Made by a program: the position numbers and the translations under genes. Shown here one piece after another: positions 57,374 through 64,000 of a stretch of DNA of 64,000 nt. Position 1 is the stretch's first letter, and every line of letters begins with the position of its first letter. The DNA comes from Morella rubra (taxonomy: Eukaryota; Streptophyta; Magnoliopsida; Fagales; Myricaceae), in contig CM025852.1 in the NCBI GenBank assembly GCA_003952965.2, positions 3,577,021 to 3,641,020 on the forward strand, written 5' to 3'. The notes beneath the pieces are model-generated. The model ran no database searches and was not told the origin of the DNA. It saw nothing but the letters and a program-made list of their open reading frames with translations.

Positions 57374-60300
57374 CTCCCCCTCAAGATGGACAGCAGCATA
57401 TATATTTACAAGTCCCATCTTGCCAATTAAACTACTGAATTGATGAAATCCAAGGGCCTTAGTAAACACATCAGCAAGCTGCATATTGGTCTTTAAATGC
57501 AAAGTTTTAATAATTCCAGCTTGTATCTTTTCCCTCACAATATGGCAATCTATTTCTATATGCTTAGTCCTTTCATGAAAAACGGGATTTGCAGCAATAT
57601 GCAAAGCCGCTTGATTATCACAAAATAATAGAGCAGCCTTAGAGTGAGGGATATGCAAATCTTTGAGCAAACCGATTATCCAAACTAACTCACAAACCGT
57701 GGATGCCATAGATCTATATTCGGCTTCTGCAGATGACTTTGAAACAGTCGATTGCTTTTTGGATTTCCATGATATCAGTGAATCCCCAAGGAAGATACAA
57801 AAACCAGTCACTGATTTTCTACTATACACGCACCCTGCCCAATCTGAATCTGAAAAGGCCTTTAGATGCATCTCTGATGAAGCAGACAGCAGTAATCCTT
57901 GGCCTGGAGTTCCCTTAAGAAATTGCAATACACGTACAGCAGCTTTGAAATGTATATCTCGTGGCTTGTCCATGAATTGGCTGAGCAATTGAACCGAATA
58001 AGCAATGTCAGGCCTCGTTATGGTCAGATATATAAGCTTCCCAATCAATCTTCGGTATTTTGTAGGATCTGCCATCAAAACCCCTTCAGTTTTGCTTAGT
58101 TTCAGATTTTGTTCCATGGGGAATTTCGAGACCTTGCTGGCCAACATGCCACAATCTTCCAGAATTTCTAAAGTGTATTTCCTTTGACAAAGAGAGATTC
58201 CCGTAGCTGATCTTGCTATCTCAATGCCTAAGAAATACTTTGGAGCACCAAGATCTTTTAGCTTAAACTTACTATTCAAAAACAGCTTTAATGCAGCAAC
58301 ATCATTAACATCATTTGAAGCAATAAGAATATCATCCACGTATACCAAAACTACTATGAAGGACTTCCCATTCAACCTTGTAAAAAGAGAATAATCAGAG
58401 GAGGATTGGACAAACCCGTGAGCAGTCAAGGTGGTGGAGAATTTGCTAAACCATTGCCTTGAGGCTTGTTTAAGGCCATATAAGGACTTTAGAAGCCTAC
58501 AGACCTGATTCTCCCCCTGTTTAGCAAATCCAGGTGGAAGAGACATGTACACTTCTTCATGCAATTCTCCATGGAGAAAAGCATTGTTCACATCCAATTG
58601 GGAGAGATGCCAATTGTTGATAGCAGCCAAAGCAAGAACAGTCCGAACAGTCACCATTTTTGCAACGGGAGAAAAGGTCTCATAGTAATCAAAACCTTCC
58701 CGTTGTGTGTACCCCTTAGCAACCAAGCGAGCTTTGTATCGTTCAAGTGTCCCATCTGATTTGAGCTTGACCTTGAACACCCATTTGCAGCCAATGGGAT
58801 GATGACCAGCAGGAAGTGGTGTGAGAACCCAAGTATGGTTAGCCTCAAGGGCAGTGATCTCGGCTGCCATGGCCTCACGCCAATGTGCATGAGCAAAAGC
58901 TTCATAAAAAGAATGGGGTTCTTGGAGAGTAGAAAGACAAAGAGAGAAAACACGATGTGTAGATGAAAGCTTAGAATATGAGATAAAATTAGAAAGAGGA
59001 TGAGGTATACCTGTTTGATCAGGAGCATCGTCGGAAGAAGAGGGAGCTGAGTCTTGAGAAGATAGCAATCTGCAGTGATAATCAAGCAAATAACGAGGTA
59101 TAGATTTGGGCCTAATGGATCTGCGAATAACAGGAAGAGGTGGAGGTGAAGGGATATGTGGAGAAGATGGAGGAATAACATCAGTGAGAGATGGAGAGGA
59201 TGGTGTAGAAGAACTTGGAGAAATATGTGGAGATGGAGAAATATAGGATTCGGGTGGAATAGAGATGTTATGAGGTAGGACAGGAATAAAAGAAGAAGGA
59301 GGGGCAGCATGTAAGAGAGTTGTGTCATGGAATGGAAATAGATGTTCATGAAAGTGGACATTTCTAGAGATGAAAATAGTCTTGGAGTCAAGGTCAAATA
59401 GTTTGTATCCTTTAGTCCAAAGGGATATCCAATGAAAATACATCGCCGAGCACGGCTGGAAAATTTGTGGCGTTGGCTAGGGAGAGTGGATGCATAACAT
59501 AGAGAACCGAAAACCCTTAGATGGTGATAGGATGGAGGTTGATTATAAAGAGCAAAATATGGGGTTTTATTGCCTAAAATGGGAGAAGGGATTCTGTTTA
59601 TGATGTATGCAGCAGTAAGGACACAATCCCCCCAAAAGGAAAGGGGAACATTGGACTGAAAACGCAAGGCTCGAGCAACATTGAGAAGGTGTTGATGTTT
59701 CCTTTCAACCCTTCCATTTTGCTGAGGAGTCTCCACGCAACTTATTTGATGAATGGTGCCAATAGATGAGTAAAAATCAGCCATAAGGAACTCGGAACCA
59801 TTGTCTGTTCGAATGGTTTTAATGATGGATTGAAAATGTGTTTGAACCAGGGCAAAGAAAGACTTTAATAGTGATCTAGCTTCTGATTTTAGTTTCATAA
59901 GGTACACCCATGTACATCGAGTGCAATCGTCAACAATAGTGAGAAAGTATCGATGACCAAGAGAAGTTGCAATAGAAAATGGTCCCCATATGTCGGCATG
60001 AATGAGATCAAAGGGCTTGGAAGCTAAAGAAGTGCTATCATTAAAACTTGAACGTTTCTGTTTAGCCATAGGACATGTGGTGCAATGAAAATGAGGAGAA
60101 ATAGTAATATCTGAAACATGAGTATGTAAAAGAGACATTCTAGAGTCAGAAACATGGCCTAGGCGAAAATGCCAGAGGTCAAATAAGCAAGGAGAAACTG
60201 CAGTGGCAGCAAGAGGTCCAGAACTATCAACGGTGTTTGCATCGAGTTGCAGAATGTAGAGGCCATCTTTCTCTCTACCCAGCCCAATCATCTTCCAATC

Positions 60301-61808
60301 GGTAAGGTCCTGAATCAAACAGTGATCATGAAAGAAAGACAAACAACAGTGGAGGTCAGCAGTCATTTTACTGGCAGAAATTAGATTAAAGTGAAAACTA
60401 GGTACACATAAGACATTCTCTAGAGTTAAAGAGGACGACAGCCTAACTGTACCAATGTGGGAAACCGAGACTGTCTGACCATCAGGAAGACTAACACTAG
60501 ATTGACAGGTTCGAATATTTGAAGTCAAAAGATTAATGGAGTTGATCATGTGATTAGAAGCACCAGTATCAATGATCCAATTTTGAGAAGAGAAATGAGA
60601 GGGCAGAGGATAAATACCACCTGAAACGTTGTGGGATTGAACCATATGGGCTGCGGAAGGTGAAGGTGCTTCAGATGGTACTGATGGAGCATGAATAAGG
60701 GAAAGAAGCTGTTGACATTGCTCAGCAGTGAACGGCAATGAAGCTGGAGATGAGGCCATAGCAGGTGTTGTAACAGAATCAAAAATACCATCAGCAAAAC
60801 TGGGAGCAGTTGGGCTAGATCCCACGGTATTTGCAGATGGAGGAAATCGGGACTTATTGCGATAACCAGGGGGGTATCCAATAAGTTTGTAGCATTTATC
60901 TATGGTGTGCCCGAGATTCCCACAGTGACTGCATTGAGGCCTTTCCTTCCCACGAAAATAAGGTTGCCTTGTAGAGCTTTGGAGCTGTTTGCTTAACAAA
61001 GCAATAGAGTCGGCAGAAGGATTGAGAGTGATTTCTCTCTGACGTTCTTCTTGCAAAACTAAGGAAAACACCTTATTAATTGGGGGCAGAGGAATAGACA
61101 GCAAGATCTGAGCTCGTACTTGGGCAAAAGATTCATTTAAACCCATGAGAAAATGCATAACATATGCAGATTGTTGAGTTTCAGCAACTACACGAAGAGC
61201 TCCACAATGACAGCCACATGAACAGCTGGGAAGTGGTTGGTAATTATGTAATTCATCCCACAATCCCTTAAGGATGGTGAAGTAAGCACTGACCGAATCA
61301 GACCCTTGAGTAAGGGAGGCAATATGTTTCTGCAACTGAAAAATGCGAGGACCATTTGCTTGGGAAAAACGATCACGAAGATCACTCCAAATGTCCTTCG
61401 CATCGCTGATGTATAGAACACTATCAGCAATCTCCTTAGAAACAGCATTAATGATCCAAGAAAAGACCATGTTGTTGGAACGGCACCAAGCACCATACGA
61501 AGCATCGGTGGAAGATAGACGGGGAAGACTCCCATCGAGAAAACTGAGCTTGTTCTTGGCCTCTAAAGCAATCAACATGGAACGACTCCAGGTATGGTAA
61601 TTTTCTCCAGAAACCAACAAAAGTTGTGATACAAGAATAGAACCGGGGCTCTCACCATAATGAAGATAATATGGGTTGGAAGGATGATCATCCTTTGGAG
61701 TATTGTCGGTAGTGGTAACAATGGGAGGAGGATCAGATGATTCTGCCATTTAGAAAGAAAGAAGAAAGGAGCAAAAAGAAATGCTCGACTAAGTTGGCTC
61801 CGATACCA

Positions 61809-62080
61809 TGATAAATATTGAGAGTGATTGTGTGAAATCTGTGTATTTCATTTACAAAGGCAGTAGCCCCAATATATACACTTAGCTCAAGCAGAGCAAG
61901 GGAATACGTCCTTACTAGGCAGTTATAACAGAAAAAGGATTATTCTACATCATCTATAACAAATTTACACGTATTGCTTCAGCCTTTCTCTTTCCTCTGT
62001 ATTCGAGAATCTGTAACTTCTTCTTGTTGAATCTGCGTGCATATGGTTGCTTCACGTATTGCAGCTTGATTTTCTTCACA
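61809..62080 (-). repeat. 5' LTR of copia element 3
   Basis: Same 272-base sequence as 57102-57373 apart from about five differences; CTAAT follows at 62081-62085. Confidence 0.95.
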
Positions 62081-62085
62081 CTAAT

Positions 62086-63814
62086 CATATTGAATATTGT
62101 TTAGTGTATGCTAATTCCTCAAGTTTGAAAAAGTCTTGAGGAACCGTCAGAATTTCAACACACTTCTCAAAATTTACACCTACGGATCGATACATATGTT
62201 CCTGGATCGATACATGTGTTCATGGATTTGTATTTGCAGATTGTTCATAATAAGTTTCTGAGTACCCATCTCCAGATCCGGATCCGGATCCAATAACAAG
62301 CCAACAATCTATACAATCACAATCTTTAAATTCAAAATTTAGGATATACGAGATTTAGAGATTTAGTTGAAATAGAGATTTAATTTAAACAAATCAAGGA
62401 GATTTAACTAGATTGAGATTTTAAAATTGAAATAGAAGAATAATCAAATATCAAGAATAAAGAAAAGATGGTTGAATAGACTATATTAAATAATATAATT
62501 TAAAAGCATAAAGAAAGATAAAAAAATAAATTAGATCAAACTATATTCAATGAATTGCAAGGATAAAATCCTATAACTTGGATTCAATGAATTGCCCAAA
62601 GATAGAGCCAGTATTCCAAGAACTATGAAGCCTAAACAACCACAAGTTCAAAAGTCTCCAAAGCCAAAACAAACCGTCACCAATAAGTCTCAACATGAAT
62701 AAATAATCCTCTAATTTTATGACTAATTAAATTTAACCCATAATTGACCGTTAAATCCTTAAATTATAAAACTATCCCAAACTTAAATATTCTCAAAATA
62801 TCATTAATGAACTCCTCACATGTCTCATCCTTCTCCTTTTCTAGGGTCTTTCATTAGTCTTGTATATAGAGTTCTTGATATGAAGTGACTAATTTCATCA
62901 TTTTGTAGGGAAGAAATTCAGTGGGCCACAAACAATAGTGCAGCAGTGAAGTCTTGCGGGATTGTCAGCTTGATATATATATATATATATATATATATAG
63001 CTCGTTTGTCTTCTAAACTCATGAATCAGAAGTCTACCGGTTAGCTCACACGGCACCAAACCATGTTCGTTGAAATACTCTTTTTTATGTCTGAAACTGG
63101 GTAATGCGTTCCTTCGGAATTACATGTGAGGAGGGTTCTGCTCCTGTTAGTTTCTTGTTTTTTTTTTTTTTTTTCACTTCGGGAATGACAATGAAACAGC
63201 AAAAAGGAAGAAAAGAATAAAAGATGAGAGAGTTCAAGTTTAAACACAAGGAAAATCTAATTTTGAAAAAAAAAAAAAAAAACGTTCGAGAAGCAACATT
63301 CTAGAGTTTAATTAAATAAACTAGACGATCATATAGGTCATAACTTCCTTCCACTGTACCGAGTTCTGTCACCCAACCATTTGCAACTTGCAAAGTAGAC
63401 GCCTGGTTCTTTCTTACTGCATGCCAGCTGACTGGTTGGTTTCCAACTTTTAAAATCTATACGCTAATCAGTCAAACTAATATTTCTATCAGGCTTGACA
63501 TACTGTTTTCAGTACCTTTCAAGACTGAATTTTAACTAATCAATCCCATCTCTCAAGAATACTCACCCAAACCAAGGCTTCCCTAATCCATCTCCTTTTT
63601 TCAAATCATGACTGGTTATTCATTAAATATTTAAGGAGGTCTAAAGACGACAGGCCAACGACCGAGGAGACCAACCGGCCATACAAATACTCACAAAGGA
63701 CAGCAATCTTATTTGAATGCACACATAAACGCCTTTGTTATTTTCTCGTCCTTTGTTGTTAGAAGCAATTGTGTACTCCCTCCATGAAAGTTCGTGACTT
63801 GTGATCTTAGCAGA
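62086..63814. other. AT-rich intergenic sequence with microsatellite
   Basis: No gene was recognised. There are near-duplicate 'ggatcgatacat' words at 62185-62222, a 'gatccg' run at 62275-62291, an (AT)n microsatellite at 62973-62999, and poly-T and poly-A runs near 63160 and 63270. Confidence 0.45.
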
Positions 63815-63986
63815 TGTTCGGTTAATGTGTTTTGTGAGGAAATTTTTTTTTTTGTTTTAAGAATTTTTAATGATGTTAACTTTATTGGTATGCGTGCTGT
63901 AGTTGTTTTTAGTGATGTTAAAAAACATGTTCGGTTTGTATATTTTAGGATTCAAAAAATTCTTAGAATGTAAAAAAAACCGAACA
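63815..63986. repeat. MITE-like element
   Basis: TGTTCGGTT at 63815-63823 is inverted as AACCGAACA at 63978-63986, with AT-rich non-coding sequence between and a third internal copy near 63929. The target duplication is unclear. Confidence 0.5.
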
Positions 63987-64000
63987 AACTCTTAGATGAA

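Larger units (their letters stand above)
57102..62080 (-). mobile_element. Young, nearly whole Ty1/copia retrotransposon
   Basis: LTRs 57102-57373 and 61809-62080 are both 272 bases and differ at about five positions by eye (~2%), pointing to insertion around a million years ago. The target duplication CTAAT is at 57097-57101 and 62081-62085. On the minus strand a primer-binding site of the TGGTATCGGAGCC type adjoins the 5' LTR (61796-61808) and a polypurine tract adjoins the 3' LTR (57374-57386). The long frames hold, in order, gag with UBN2-like domain (start near 61749), zinc knuckle [14 protein letters not shown], protease [11 protein letters not shown], integrase, reverse transcriptase (with YVDDILIAS) and RNase H ([13 protein letters not shown]). 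It looks almost whole, with about one break between the two long frames. Confidence 0.96.

Noticed and set aside
57663-58759. Plus-strand open frames within copia element 3
   Set aside because: Antisense shadows of the RT and RNase H coding region.

Overview
This is a window of plant nuclear DNA from a flowering plant, most likely a eudicot. It is AT-rich, its genes have many GT-AG introns, and the recognisable genes are plant-specific: an IIe WRKY factor, ACC synthase, plastid IspF, a GH9 endoglucanase and the plant form of DDA1. Ty1/copia elements, hAT-like DNA elements, MITEs, a SINE and a LINE fragment fill much of the rest. I see no rRNA, no convincing tRNA, no CRISPR and no organelle DNA.

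Layout. 1-3.4 kb: a PPR pseudogene fragment at the window edge, then a repeat-derived block with a MITE, a short ubiquitin fragment, an 81-bp tandem duplication and a long inverted repeat. 3.4-12.1 kb: one Ty1/copia element on the minus strand with an intact 5-bp target duplication, a hAT-type MITE inside it, and an almost identical ~3.3-kb internal duplication. 12.5-13.5 kb: a second hAT-type element. 14.1-16.4 kb: a GH9 endoglucanase gene (8 exons, one apparent 1-base frameshift). 18.6-19.7 kb: a WRKY29-like gene on the minus strand with paired W-boxes around its TATA box. 24.0-28.1 kb: an 11-exon G-patch gene (GPATCH4-like) on the minus strand with a duplicated last exon. 29.3-30.3 kb: a dimeric ~85-bp satellite. 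31.7-34.3 kb: DDA1. 34.8-37.4 kb: ISPF with a LINE in intron 2. 38.1-40.5 kb: a hAT-type element carrying the promoter-proximal part of an IQD gene. 41.5 kb: an exon of a GRF-type zinc-finger protein. 45.4-46.3 kb: a Ty3/gypsy tail plus LTR. 47.2-49.9 kb: a type-1 ACC synthase. 50.7-54.2 kb: a partial copia element abutting a truncated clathrin light chain gene. 55.7 kb: a SINE. 57.1-62.1 kb: a young, nearly whole copia element. 62.1-64.0 kb: AT-rich DNA and one MITE.

The host genes are independent transcription units rather than one pathway. DDA1 belongs to the DET1/DDB1 ubiquitin-ligase machinery, ISPF to the plastid MEP isoprenoid pathway, ACS to ethylene synthesis, WRKY29-like to immune transcription and GH9 to wall remodelling. 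The most interesting structures are host gene pieces carried or broken by mobile DNA: IQD inside a hAT-type element, ubiquitin in the repeat block, and clathrin light chain cut off at a copia LTR. Next in interest are the duplicated terminal exon of the G-patch gene and the two host genes whose sequence here contains single-base frame problems. All family assignments are by eye, without database searches.
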